DNA of 43,143 bases. Source: Clostridiales bacterium UBA3953 (GTDB taxonomy: Bacteria > Bacillota > Clostridia > Oscillospirales > CAG-272). Numbering within the stretch: the stretch's first letter is position 1; the number at the start of each line of letters is the position of its first letter. Both the position numbers and the translations under genes were made by a program. The notes under the pieces are model-generated. The model worked only from the letters and a program-made list of their open reading frames with translations. It had not been told where the DNA came from and ran no database searches. Location: the NCBI GenBank assembly GCA_002385415.1, contig DGDL01000015.1, forward strand, positions 11,289 to 54,431. The letters run 5' to 3'. Of this stretch, positions 25,147 to 32,548 are shown piece by piece.

Positions 25147-25938
25147 TCAAGAGTACTTCATCGACAGGCGCAGGTTATCGGCGATCATAGCGATAAACTC
25201 GCTATTTGTCGGCTTACCGCGGCTGTTTTGGATTGTATATCCGAAATAAGAATTAAGAGTTTCAATATCGCCGCGGTCCCACGCGACTTCGATGGCGTGG
25301 CGGATTGCACGCTCAACACGAGATGAAGTGGTCTGATACTTTTTCGCCACTGACGGATACAGAATCTTGGTCACGGAGTTTATGATGTTTGAGTCGTCGA
25401 CAGCCATCATTATCGCGGTGCGTAGATATTGATACCCTTTGATATGGGCAGGTACGCCGATTTGGTGAATAACCTTTGTCACTTGCGTTTCAAGGTCGTG
25501 CCTGTTGCGAGAAAGCGGATCCTGAATCCCTCGTTTCGGGTTACGCATCTCACGATTGGCGCAAATGCGCTTTATTCGTTCGTCGAGCGAATTATAGTCA
25601 AAAGGTTTGACCATGCAGTACTCGGCGCCCGCTTCGGTCGCTTCGCTGAAAATATTTTGGTTGTTGACAATCGAGATGATGATAAACGACGGTTCAAGGT
25701 CTTTGCCGAAGTTGAGCGACTTTGTACTGCGCATAACCTGAATGCAATCTAATTTCGACAGCCATGCATCGGCGAGGACGATGTCGGGATGGCTTTTATC
25801 AATGCGGTAAAGTGCGTCTTCGCCGTTGACAGCCTCTTCAATGTCCGTGTACCCCAAGGCCTGTAGGTTGGTTTTGCATGCACGTCTGAAATCTGCATTT
25901 TCGTCCGCGATAAGAATCTTGATCCTATTGTTATCCAT
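25147..25938 (-). CDS. spo0A: Spo0A, sporulation master response regulator
   Basis: The frame is open to 26079, but the promoter at 26026-26054 and GGAGATG at the right spacing select ATG 25938 (263 residues). The C-terminal Spo0A_C domain is highly conserved: VTKVIHQIGVPAHIKGYQYLR, ILYPSVAKKYQTTSSRVERAI and RHAIEVAWDRGD. The receiver keeps the phosphoacceptor Asp57, acidic Asp12-Glu13 and Lys in VKPFD, but the usual DIMMP is DAWLS and the switch Thr is a Ser (IISIVN). Spo0A~P starts sporulation and binds 0A boxes. The gene stands alone. Confidence 0.97.
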   Translation of the reverse strand: MDNNRIKILIADENADFRRACKTNLQALGYTDIEEAVNGEDALYRIDKSHPDIVLADAWLSKLDCIQVMRSTKSLNFGKDLEPSFIIISIVNNQNIFSEATEAGAEYCMVKPFDYNSLDERIKRICANREMRNPKRGIQDPLSRNRHDLETQVTKVIHQIGVPAHIKGYQYLRTAIMMAVDDSNIINSVTKILYPSVAKKYQTTSSRVERAIRHAIEVAWDRGDIETLNSYFGYTIQNSRGKPTNSEFIAMIADNLRLSMKYS

Positions 25939-26020
25939 TCTTTCATCTCCGTTTTTAAATTCTGCAGTTCCCGCCGTAATACGCCCCGGGCTGGCATTTC
26001 CGGCAAGGTTTATATCGCTG

Positions 26021-26035
26021 ATGGTATAATACCAT
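26021..26035. promoter_or_regulatory. 15-bp palindrome over the spo0A -10
   Basis: ATGGTATAATACCAT is a perfect palindrome with 7-bp arms around a central A. It contains the -10 hexamer of the leftward spo0A promoter. A bound protein would block the promoter. Confidence 0.55.
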
Positions 26036-26054
26036 AATTTGCCATCGCTTTCAA
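26026..26054 (-). promoter_or_regulatory. Sigma-A promoter of spo0A
   Basis: Read leftward: TTGAAA (26054-26049), a 17-nt spacer, TATTAT (26031-26026). Predicted start near 26019, with an 80-nt leader. I found no clear sigma-H promoter, but did not search exhaustively. Confidence 0.75.
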
Positions 26055-26089
26055 TAGGTTTGGTAAAAAAATTATACACAAATTATGGT
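26031..26089. repeat. 11-bp inverted repeat flanking the spo0A -35
   Basis: ACCATAATTTG (26031-26041) is repeated exactly in inverted orientation as CAAATTATGGT (26079-26089), 37 bp apart. The -35 lies between the copies. The left copy shares its ACCAT with the palindrome over the -10. Confidence 0.6.
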
Positions 26090-26613
26090 GTTTTGATATA
26101 AACACAATGCACAAAATGTTGTTTTTTAGTCGACTTTATGCGTCTTTTTGGTGAAATTTTTTACGGCGCAAAATCCATTTTTCTGTATATTGGGAGAGCT
26201 GTATAGTCAATTTTGACGAAAGAATTACCAATGTAACGGCAAATGTAAAAAAATCGGTGCAGGGGTCGCGCGCCGTCGCAATTTAATGCATTTGGGGAAA
26301 ACCTGCATACTTATGCGTGCGATGCCATGACGCACCGGTGTCGGTCGAAATGTGACCGCATAACTTGTGGCATGGTCGGACAGCCATGTGCATTGTGCGT
26401 GCGCGGCAGAAAACGCTCGGATGCGGCAGCGAATCCCAGACGTGGAAATGTCGCGCTCGGCCTTTTATCGCCAATAGTTTTGCGGGAAAGCATGCCGGCT
26501 TTGGCCGAAACGCCATATTTGGGCAAAGTGCTTTTCTTATATGCGGTTATGTGTTATAAAGTATTATATCAAACAGGTTGCCGAAGTAAAATACGAGGTA
26601 AAGGAGAAGCAAA
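26090..26613. other. Long intergenic region without a recognised gene
   Basis: This stretch holds an AT-rich part (26090-26270) with one TGACGAA match to the 0A-box pattern TGNCGAA at 26214-26220. A more GC-rich part follows (26280-26520). Short frames occur there, but none has a recognisable product or convincing ribosome site. I see no tRNA or known riboswitch core. The last 60 bases are AT-rich and end in AAAGGAG before the dehydrogenase gene; a rightward promoter is expected there, but I found only a weak TATAAA (26559-26564). Confidence 0.4.
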
Positions 26614-27573
26614 GTGAAAACGGCTGAAATATTCGTGATGCTCCCGTTTGAAGAAAGCCACAAAAAACGCCTTGCCGAGGCTGCGCCGGGGAGCAGGATT
26701 ATATACGGCACAAATCCCGATGAAGCGTTGACGGCGGAGATAATTGTCGGACAGTTTCCGCCCGAAAGGCTGAAAGAGGCAAAGAACCTGCGGCTGCTGC
26801 AGCTCAGTTTTGCCGGTGCGGACAGGTATGTGGTGCCGGGCGTTTTGCCCGAGCAGGTTACATTGACAAATGCCACGGGCGCATACGGACTTGCCATTTC
26901 CGAGCACATGGTAGCCGTCACACTTGCGCTTAGCAAAAAACTTCATCTCTACCGGGACAATATGCACGAGCGCCGCTGGCTTGACAGAGGCAACGTAAGC
27001 TCTATTTACGGCTCGGTGGTGCTGACCGTCGGTCTCGGGGACATCGGCGGCGAATTTGCCAAGCTGATGAAGGGATTTGGCGTATACAACATCGGCGTGC
27101 GCCGCTCCCGTACAGATGACAAGCCCGATTATGTGGACGAACTGGTGGGGGTGGACCGGCTGGACGAAATGCTGCCGCGCGCGGACATTATAGCGCTCGC
27201 CATGCCCGGCGGGCCGGCTACCGCAGGCATCATATCACGCGAAAGAATCGCCATGATGAAGCCCACGGCATTCCTCATAAACGTGGGCAGGGGAAGCGCG
27301 GTCGATACCGAGGCGCTGTGCGATGCGCTCCGGTCACGGCGGCTTGCCGGTGCGGCGCTCGACGTCACCGACCCGGAGCCGCTGCCGCCGGACCACAGGC
27401 TTTGGCGCATGGAAAACGCGCTGATTACCCCGCATGTATCGGGATATTACCACCATCCGGCGACATTCGGAAAAATCGTTGATATATGCATTGAAAATAT
27501 CTCAAACTATCTTTGCGGAAAGCCGCTGCGGAATGTGGTCGACCCGCAAACCGGCTATGCAAGCAAAAATTAG
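26614..27573 (+). CDS. D-isomer-specific 2-hydroxyacid dehydrogenase
   Basis: The 319-residue protein starts with GTG behind AAAGGAG. It has a split catalytic domain and a Rossmann NAD-binding domain (GLGDIGGEFAKLMKGFG, about residues 142-158). Catalytic positions are present: Arg in INVGRGSAVD, Glu in DVTDPEPLP and His in TPHVSGYY. Members reduce 2-oxo acids or oxidise D-2-hydroxyacids in the cytoplasm. The substrate is not apparent. The DUF3842 gene converges from the right, 29 nt away. Confidence 0.92.
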   Translation: MKTAEIFVMLPFEESHKKRLAEAAPGSRIIYGTNPDEALTAEIIVGQFPPERLKEAKNLRLLQLSFAGADRYVVPGVLPEQVTLTNATGAYGLAISEHMVAVTLALSKKLHLYRDNMHERRWLDRGNVSSIYGSVVLTVGLGDIGGEFAKLMKGFGVYNIGVRRSRTDDKPDYVDELVGVDRLDEMLPRADIIALAMPGGPATAGIISRERIAMMKPTAFLINVGRGSAVDTEALCDALRSRRLAGAALDVTDPEPLPPDHRLWRMENALITPHVSGYYHHPATFGKIVDICIENISNYLCGKPLRNVVDPQTGYASKN

Positions 27574-27602
27574 CGGTATTAATATACACTCAATCCCGAT
27601 TA

Positions 27603-28052
27603 TTATAAATCATAGTTGTCAGGCGTGCAGCTTTTGCGCGCCTTTTCTTTTGCCATGCGGACGATTTCGGCGCAGGCGGAGCCGACCAGCTCGGTCGGCG
27701 AAAGCTCCGCGGAGCCGGCAATAATCGTGCCGCAGCGGCTGACGGGCAGCAGAACCTTTGTGGCGCGGCTGCGGGAGACCGCCGTCGCCATGCGTTCGGT
27801 GACCTCGCCGAGCATCGAGTCGGCAAGCACAATGCCGAGCGGCCCGATGATAAAATCGACGTCGGCAGAGCAGACGACAACCGGATTTTCACCGGTAGCG
27901 CCGCTTTGGGCGCCGGCTTTCAGCATATTGGCGGTTGCAATGCTGTTTGTACCGACGGCAATGATTTCCGCCTCGGGCAAACTTTCTTTCAGATTTTCGA
28001 TTATCCGGCAGCCGATGCGGCCGCCCTGTCCGTCAATAACCAATACTTTCAT
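27603..28052 (-). CDS. DUF3842 family protein
   Basis: The 149-residue protein begins MKVLVIDGQGGRIGCRIIENL, a glycine-rich loop that suggests a Rossmann-like nucleotide fold. It continues with the conserved DFIIGPLGIVLADSMLGEVT segment of the DUF3842 family. No membrane segments. It lies alone on its strand, convergent with the dehydrogenase. Function unknown. Confidence 0.8.
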   Translation of the reverse strand: MKVLVIDGQGGRIGCRIIENLKESLPEAEIIAVGTNSIATANMLKAGAQSGATGENPVVVCSADVDFIIGPLGIVLADSMLGEVTERMATAVSRSRATKVLLPVSRCGTIIAGSAELSPTELVGSACAEIVRMAKEKARKSCTPDNYDL

Positions 28053-28197
28053 TCGTTTTACGTCAAAAAATCATAATTTATGACAAATAGTTCCGTATTA
28101 TTATACAATCCGCACTGTATAATGTCAATATTTGTGCAGGCACAACAAATTAAAAACAGCATAATATGATAAAAAAGTTCACAGCGAGGTGATTTTT

Positions 28198-28629
28198 GTG
28201 GTAGACACAGGCAATGCAGCCGACGACAGGGTACGTCCGCTGGAGGAGAGCGACCACGACCTGACGGTGAACACCGGCTCGCTTGTGGTCTTTGTCCTCG
28301 ATGCCGGAGGAGCGCTGCCCATTCCCGGCGCGCTGGTGAAAATATACAACGCAGGTGAGATTGGCGGCGAGCCGATTGCCGAGCTTATATCAGGCGAAAG
28401 CGGAAAAACCGAGGTGCTTTATCTTCCCACACCTCCGGTGTCCATTAGCGAATTACCCGACCGCAGCCCGGGGATTTACTCGCTGTACGACATTGTGGTT
28501 TCGCTTGACGGATATTTCGATATAGTCAGCCGTAATATCCCGGTATATCCGCAGGTGCTGTCAATCCAGCCGGTATACATGGTTCCGATGACCCGCCTGA
28601 ATCCTCAAATGCCGGTCAGCGGTGAATAG
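28198..28629 (+). CDS. SleC-type N-terminal (carboxypeptidase-regulatory-like) domain as a separate protein
   Basis: I start at GTG 28198, behind GAGGTGA; an earlier in-frame GTG overlaps that site. The 143-residue protein has one beta-sandwich-like domain. Features include NTGSLVVFVLDAGGALPIPGALVKI, a GESGKTEVLYLPTPP turn, and IYSLYDIVVSLDGYFDIVSRNIPVYPQVLSIQPVYMVPM. This matches, from memory, the N-terminal region of clostridial spore-cortex-lytic enzyme SleC, where it is fused to the rest. Here it stops 13 nt before the next gene, in a different frame, and that gene has its own ribosome site. No signal peptide. Probably acts with the next two genes. Confidence 0.65.
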   Translation: MVDTGNAADDRVRPLEESDHDLTVNTGSLVVFVLDAGGALPIPGALVKIYNAGEIGGEPIAELISGESGKTEVLYLPTPPVSISELPDRSPGIYSLYDIVVSLDGYFDIVSRNIPVYPQVLSIQPVYMVPMTRLNPQMPVSGE

Positions 28630-28642
28630 GGAGGCGGATAAT

Positions 28643-30103
28643 ATGCTTCAGGCAGCAAAAATTCCTGACCTTATAACGGTACACGCGGGGCCGCCGGACT
28701 CGCCGGCGCTCAACTATACAGTTCCTTTCGCCGATTACATAAAAAACGTCGTATCGCGCGCTGTCTCTCCGCTGTGGCCGGAGCATGCGATACGCGCCGT
28801 TATATATGCGGCGCAGACTTATGCGCTGCGCAAAATACTCGACCGATATTACAGGGGGAGGGGATATGATTTCGATATAACCGGCGATGCCGATTATGAC
28901 CAGCTTTTTGAGCCTGATTTCTGCGTATTCGGCAACATCAACCGCTATGTAGACGATCAGTGTTGCATTTACATCGCCATGCCCGGCAGCCTTACCCCGA
29001 TTGAGCTGAAGGTAACACGAGACGGCAGGGGCTGGGCTTACAGGATGGCTTGCGCGGAAGATGCCGGCGCGCTCACGGCCGAGCTTGCGTGCCGCCATGC
29101 GTCAAAGGGCAGGACAGCCGCCGAAATACTGCGCGAGGCTTTCGGCGATATCGAGCTTGTTTCGGGCAGAAACTCCGACCCCGCTCAACCGGAGCGGGAC
29201 TGCCGGCCTCTTTCGCTCGGCGACAGGGGGCGCGAGGTGTCCGACCTGCAGCGCAGGCTCAATCTTATATCGACATCGTTTCCGGGCATACCCAAAATCA
29301 ATCCTGCCGACGGGTTTTTTGGCCCGTCCACCGAGGCGGCGGTGCGCCGGTTTCAGCGTATTTTTGAGCTGCCGGACGACGGCATGGCGGACTGTGCGAC
29401 CCGCAACCATATAAAAGTCGTATACGATACTATACGCAGGTTGCTCAGATATCGAGAGCTGCATCCAATGCCCGTCATGGCAGAAGTAGAGGGGCAGGAG
29501 GAGCCTTTCAAAACCCTCACCGAAGGCGATACAGGCGAGATTGTGCGCTTTGCACAGTATCTTCTCAACTTCGCCTCGCTTTATACCCGGACAGTAAAGC
29601 CGGTTGAGCCAAACGGTGTATATGGCAGAGAGACAACCGAATCGGTGGTGGATTTTCAGCGAACCTTTGGTCTTTCTCCGACCGGGGATATTGACAGCGA
29701 TACGTTTAACCTTCTCCTCAGCTTGCGCGAGGCAGCATATGTAAGGCTGGGCGACAGCGCATATATCCCGGAGGTTGTGCCGTTCGGCGGGCGGGAGCTG
29801 CGGCTCGGCTCACGCGGCGACGATGTAGTCAGGCTTCAGAATTTTCTCAACTGTGTGGCGGATTTATATAGCGATACGATCGGCCGGGTAAGGGTCACCG
29901 GCGTTTTCAATGCCGAAACTCGGGACGCGGTCAGAGCAGTCCAGCGGATACATGGCATGCCGCAAACCGGAACGGTCAAAGAACAAGACTGGGATATTAT
30001 AACCGCTCTCTACAACGATTGCGCGGCCGCAAGATTCCTTTTGCCGGGCCAGTACCCGGGCTATCTGATCGAGCGCATACGAAACAGAGAGGTGGGGTTC
30101 TGA
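28643..30103 (+). CDS. SleC-like protein: degenerate SpoIID-type domain plus three peptidoglycan-binding repeats
   Basis: ATG 28643 follows GGGAGG with correct spacing (486 residues). The start IPDLITVHAGPP and the region about 28-135 align with the SpoIID-type catalytic domain of SleC (YIKNVV, LWPEHAIRAVIYAAQTYAL, RGYDFDIT, YDQLF, FGNINRYVD). At the position of the catalytic Glu (SSE in SleC as I recall it) there is Ala40, and the later YCDG/GLSQWG region is not recognisable. Three PG_binding_1 repeats follow: about 192-260 (SLGDRGREVSDLQ), 290-355 (TEGDTGEIVRFAQ) and 385-460 (RLGSRGDDVVRLQ). It probably binds spore or cell-wall peptidoglycan without cutting it. It overlaps the next gene by 3 nt. 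Confidence 0.8.
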   Translation: MLQAAKIPDLITVHAGPPDSPALNYTVPFADYIKNVVSRAVSPLWPEHAIRAVIYAAQTYALRKILDRYYRGRGYDFDITGDADYDQLFEPDFCVFGNINRYVDDQCCIYIAMPGSLTPIELKVTRDGRGWAYRMACAEDAGALTAELACRHASKGRTAAEILREAFGDIELVSGRNSDPAQPERDCRPLSLGDRGREVSDLQRRLNLISTSFPGIPKINPADGFFGPSTEAAVRRFQRIFELPDDGMADCATRNHIKVVYDTIRRLLRYRELHPMPVMAEVEGQEEPFKTLTEGDTGEIVRFAQYLLNFASLYTRTVKPVEPNGVYGRETTESVVDFQRTFGLSPTGDIDSDTFNLLLSLREAAYVRLGDSAYIPEVVPFGGRELRLGSRGDDVVRLQNFLNCVADLYSDTIGRVRVTGVFNAETRDAVRAVQRIHGMPQTGTVKEQDWDIITALYNDCAAARFLLPGQYPGYLIERIRNREVGF

Positions 30104-30360
30104 TGCGTGCCGACTGCTCGAACGCGGAGATTGCAATAAGGCAGCTTCAGACTTGGCTGCGCGCCTTGGCGCACAGAATACCCGGCATGACAAAAGTAAA
30201 TGTCACCGGAATATATGATGCCCAAACAGAGCGTGCCGTGCGCGAGTTCCAGATGCATAGCAAAATTACCCCGACCGGCGCAGTAGATTTTAGCACCTGG
30301 GAGAAAATCAAGGCAGAATATAACAAGATAAGGAAAATTGAGGAAAACGAGAAAAAGTGA
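30103..30360 (+). CDS. Single peptidoglycan-binding-domain protein
   Basis: ATG 30103 overlaps the upstream stop (TGATG) and follows GAGAGGTGGGG. The 85-residue protein is one PG_binding_1 repeat (IRQLQTWLRALAHRIPGMTKVNVTGIYDAQTERAVREFQ) plus a lysine/glutamate-rich tail. It looks like a fourth repeat split off the upstream protein, and coupled translation would give a fixed ratio. No signal peptide, consistent with mother-cell use if sporulation-related; that is inference. Confidence 0.75.
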   Translation: MRADCSNAEIAIRQLQTWLRALAHRIPGMTKVNVTGIYDAQTERAVREFQMHSKITPTGAVDFSTWEKIKAEYNKIRKIEENEKK

Positions 30361-30404
30361 AAAAAAACTTGATTTGGTTAGAAATATCGAGATAAACTCA
30401 TATA

Positions 30405-30437
30405 ACCGTCCGTAATCGCGGGCGGTTTTTTTATTTT
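30405..30437 (+). terminator. Rho-independent terminator after the SleC-like cluster
   Basis: An 8-bp stem with one G-T pair (30405-30412 with 30419-30426) is followed by TTTTTTT-ATTTT. It insulates the cluster from the ctsR promoter. Confidence 0.85.
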
Positions 30438-30451
30438 GACTTTCCTTGACT
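30435..30451 (-). promoter_or_regulatory. CtsR box 1 (one mismatch)
   Basis: On the minus strand: AGTCAAG-GAA-AGTCAAA, one mismatch to the CtsR consensus RGTCAAA-NAN-RGTCAAA. It abuts box 2. Confidence 0.6.
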
Positions 30452-30467
30452 TTGACTTTCTTTGACT
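30451..30467 (-). promoter_or_regulatory. CtsR box 2 over the -35
   Basis: On the minus strand: AGTCAAA-GAA-AGTCAAA, an exact match to the heptad repeat bound by CtsR. It covers the -35 hexamer. Confidence 0.85.
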
Positions 30468-30480
30468 TTGGGAATATAAT
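30452..30480 (+). promoter_or_regulatory. Sigma-A promoter of the ctsR-mcsA-mcsB-clpC operon
   Basis: TTGACT, a 17-nt spacer and TATAAT. Predicted start near 30487. Box 2 covers the -35 and box 3 lies just after the start site. Confidence 0.9.
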
Positions 30481-30490
30481 GTATATGCAA

Positions 30491-30507
30491 GGTCAAACAA
30501 GGTCAAA
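30491..30507 (+). promoter_or_regulatory. CtsR box 3 at the transcription start
   Basis: GGTCAAA-CAA-GGTCAAA is an exact match to the CtsR heptad repeat, in the opposite orientation to boxes 1 and 2. It lies in the early transcribed region. Confidence 0.9.
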
Positions 30508-30530
30508 CTAATCCCCGGAGGTGATGTGCC

Positions 30531-30959
30531 ATGCTTTTGACGGACGAGATCGCCCGCTTCATCGAGGAGATGCTTTCCAAGGCCGGAGGTCGCCTTGAAA
30601 TCTGCCGCAATGATCTTGCAGATAAAATCGGATGTGTGCCAAGTCAAATAAGCTATGTAATCACGTCGAGATTTACACCCGACCGCGGATATATTATCGA
30701 AAGCCGAAGAGGCGGCGGCGGGTATATAAGAATAATAAAGAAACAGCTTCATAAAAACGAGTATATAATGCATTTCGTTCAGGCGGTCGGAGACGAAATC
30801 AGCCCCGAAAATGCGGCCGTGTTCATAAGAAACCTTGAAGGACACGGTATCGTGTCCGCACGGGAAGCGGCAATAATGCTTGCCGCGTCGCAGGCGGTCG
30901 ATAAAAACGACATCAGGGCGGCGATGCTGAAAAATATCGCGGTAACTTTGATGAAATAA
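30531..30959 (+). CDS. ctsR: CtsR, repressor of class III heat-shock genes
   Basis: The 142-residue protein has an N-terminal winged helix (RLEICRNDLADKIGCVPSQISYVI) and the glycine-rich wing RRGGGGYIRI. Arg60 corresponds to the wing arginine modified by McsB in Bacillus-type CtsR. The C-terminal helical domain contacts partner subunits. The start has GGAGGTGAT. It represses clp genes at normal temperature by binding the heptad repeats found just upstream, so the operon is autoregulated. Confidence 0.97.
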   Translation: MLLTDEIARFIEEMLSKAGGRLEICRNDLADKIGCVPSQISYVITSRFTPDRGYIIESRRGGGGYIRIIKKQLHKNEYIMHFVQAVGDEISPENAAVFIRNLEGHGIVSAREAAIMLAASQAVDKNDIRAAMLKNIAVTLMK

Positions 30960-31038
30960 GCGCCTTGCTTTTGCAGGATAAACCCGACGCCGACGGCAGA
31001 TAATTATTAATAAAATCTTTTAAAAGGGGTAATGTTAA

Positions 31039-31434
31039 GTGCTGTGTCAAAAATGTAAAATAAAACAGGCAAACGTATTTTATAAGCAAACTGTCAACGG
31101 AAAGACTACTCAGCTCAGCCTTTGTGAAGACTGTGCCGCGCAAAGCGGAATAGGCTTTGATTTCGGTTTCGGCAAATCGTTTATGCCCGGACTTTTCGGC
31201 AGCGTGTTCGGAGCGCTGTCCGAGGACGTTTCGTCGACCCTGTTTGGCAGGGAAAGCAGCATTGTCGAAAAGCGCTGCACGATGTGCAATGCCTCTTTCT
31301 CGGACATCACGCGCAGCGGAAAGGTCGGCTGTGCAAAGTGCTATGAGGTTTTTGCGCCGGAGCTTTCCGGTACGCTTCAAGGAATACACGGGAACGTTAA
31401 ACATATTGGCAGAAGGCCTAAAAAGAGCGCATAA
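31039..31434 (+). CDS. mcsA: McsA, activator of the McsB arginine kinase (short form)
   Basis: The 131-residue protein starts with GTG after AAAAGGGG. It has two four-cysteine zinc sites (CQKC with CEDC, and CTMC with CAKC), as in McsA. Bacillus McsA is about 185 residues and ends in a UVR helical motif. Here the protein stops with RRPKKSA right after the second zinc site and GIHGNVKHIGR, so the UVR motif is missing. I found no UVR-like coding in other frames before mcsB, so this is a shorter form rather than a frameshift. Confidence 0.92.
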   Translation: MLCQKCKIKQANVFYKQTVNGKTTQLSLCEDCAAQSGIGFDFGFGKSFMPGLFGSVFGALSEDVSSTLFGRESSIVEKRCTMCNASFSDITRSGKVGCAKCYEVFAPELSGTLQGIHGNVKHIGRRPKKSA

Positions 31435-31483
31435 AAGCGCGCGAACGGTATTTAACTACAGCAAACGGAGGAATGATAATAAT

Positions 31484-32491
31484 ATGGCATGGTATAATTC
31501 GTCCGGCCCTGAAACCGACGTTGTAATAAGCTCCCGCATCAGATTCGCGCGCAATCTTGCCGGCTATCCGTTTACGTCCAGGCTGAATGAGCAAACGGCG
31601 CGCGAAGTCATAGGTCTTGCTTCGGCGGCATTGACCGGAGCCGACAACAAATACAAGGTGATTGATTTCACCAATCTTACGCCGGCGGAGGCGCGTGCGT
31701 TTGTCGAAAACCACAGCGTCAGCCCCGAGTTTATCGAAAGCAAGCTCCCGCATGCGCTTGTTGTCAGCGACGAAGAGGGGGTGGCGGTAATGCTTTGCGA
31801 GGAAGACCACATAAGACTGCAGGTTATCCGCCCCGGTCTTGCGTTGCGCGAGGCTTATGAAAAGGCCTGCGAGCTTGACGACAGGCTCAGCGAGTCCGCG
31901 GACATCGCCTGGGACGAAAACCTCGGCTATCTGACGCACTGTCCGACCAACCTCGGAACCGGCATGCGCGCCTCGGTCATGATGTTTTTGCCGGCGATGA
32001 CGATAAACAAACAAATTCGTGCGCTGGCATCGTCTTTGAGCAAACTGGGTCTGACCATGCGCGGTCTTTACGGCGAAGGCAGCGAAGCCGACGGCTACAT
32101 GTATCAGATTTCAAACCAGGTGACGCTCGGCATTACAGAGGAAAACACCATAAAAAAGCTGTCGGACGTCGTGCTTCAGATTATAGCGCGCGAACGTCAG
32201 TTGCGCGCGGCGATGATGAGCGACGCGCCCGACCGCATCACCGATACCGTAATGCGCTCGGTGGGAGCGCTGCGCTATGCTCACATGATGTCCAGCGAAG
32301 AGTTCCTCAAACACTACGCTTATGTAAGACTGGGCATCTCGCTCGGTATAATCAAGGATATAACATACGAAAAGCTGGGCAACCTGCTCGTTGAAGCCAT
32401 GCCGGCAACGCTGACGCTGAGAGCCGGTCACGAGCTTGGCCCGACCGAACGCGACCTTGCGCGCGCAAAATATATAAGAGAGAACATATAA
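31484..32491 (+). CDS. mcsB: McsB, protein-arginine kinase
   Basis: The ATG at 31484 follows GGAGG (335 residues). The phosphagen-kinase fold is clear: SSRIRFARNLAGYPF near the start, and the catalytic/nucleotide loop LGYLTHCPTNLGTGMRASVM. The C-terminus keeps RDLARAKYIRE, matching the RDxxRA motif that binds phospho-arginine and allosterically activates the enzyme. McsB marks misfolded proteins with phospho-arginine for ClpCP and inactivates CtsR. Slightly shorter than the Bacillus enzyme (about 360). Confidence 0.96.
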   Translation: MAWYNSSGPETDVVISSRIRFARNLAGYPFTSRLNEQTAREVIGLASAALTGADNKYKVIDFTNLTPAEARAFVENHSVSPEFIESKLPHALVVSDEEGVAVMLCEEDHIRLQVIRPGLALREAYEKACELDDRLSESADIAWDENLGYLTHCPTNLGTGMRASVMMFLPAMTINKQIRALASSLSKLGLTMRGLYGEGSEADGYMYQISNQVTLGITEENTIKKLSDVVLQIIARERQLRAAMMSDAPDRITDTVMRSVGALRYAHMMSSEEFLKHYAYVRLGISLGIIKDITYEKLGNLLVEAMPATLTLRAGHELGPTERDLARAKYIRENI

Positions 32492-32548
32492 ACGCGGATT
32501 GTGCACGCTTTTCGCACAACTTTATGACAAAAGGAGCAGGTGAAAAAC

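Noticed and set aside
26214..26220. TGACGAA as an 0A box for spo0A autoregulation
   Set aside because: A single 7-bp match in AT-rich DNA about 195 bp upstream of the predicted start is too weak to list as a site.
26327..26617. A 96-codon ORF upstream of the dehydrogenase gene
   Set aside because: It has unusual composition, no ribosome site, overlaps the dehydrogenase start and resembles nothing I know.
31434..31484. Frameshift explanation for short McsA
   Set aside because: No UVR-like sequence is encoded in any frame between the mcsA stop and the mcsB start.
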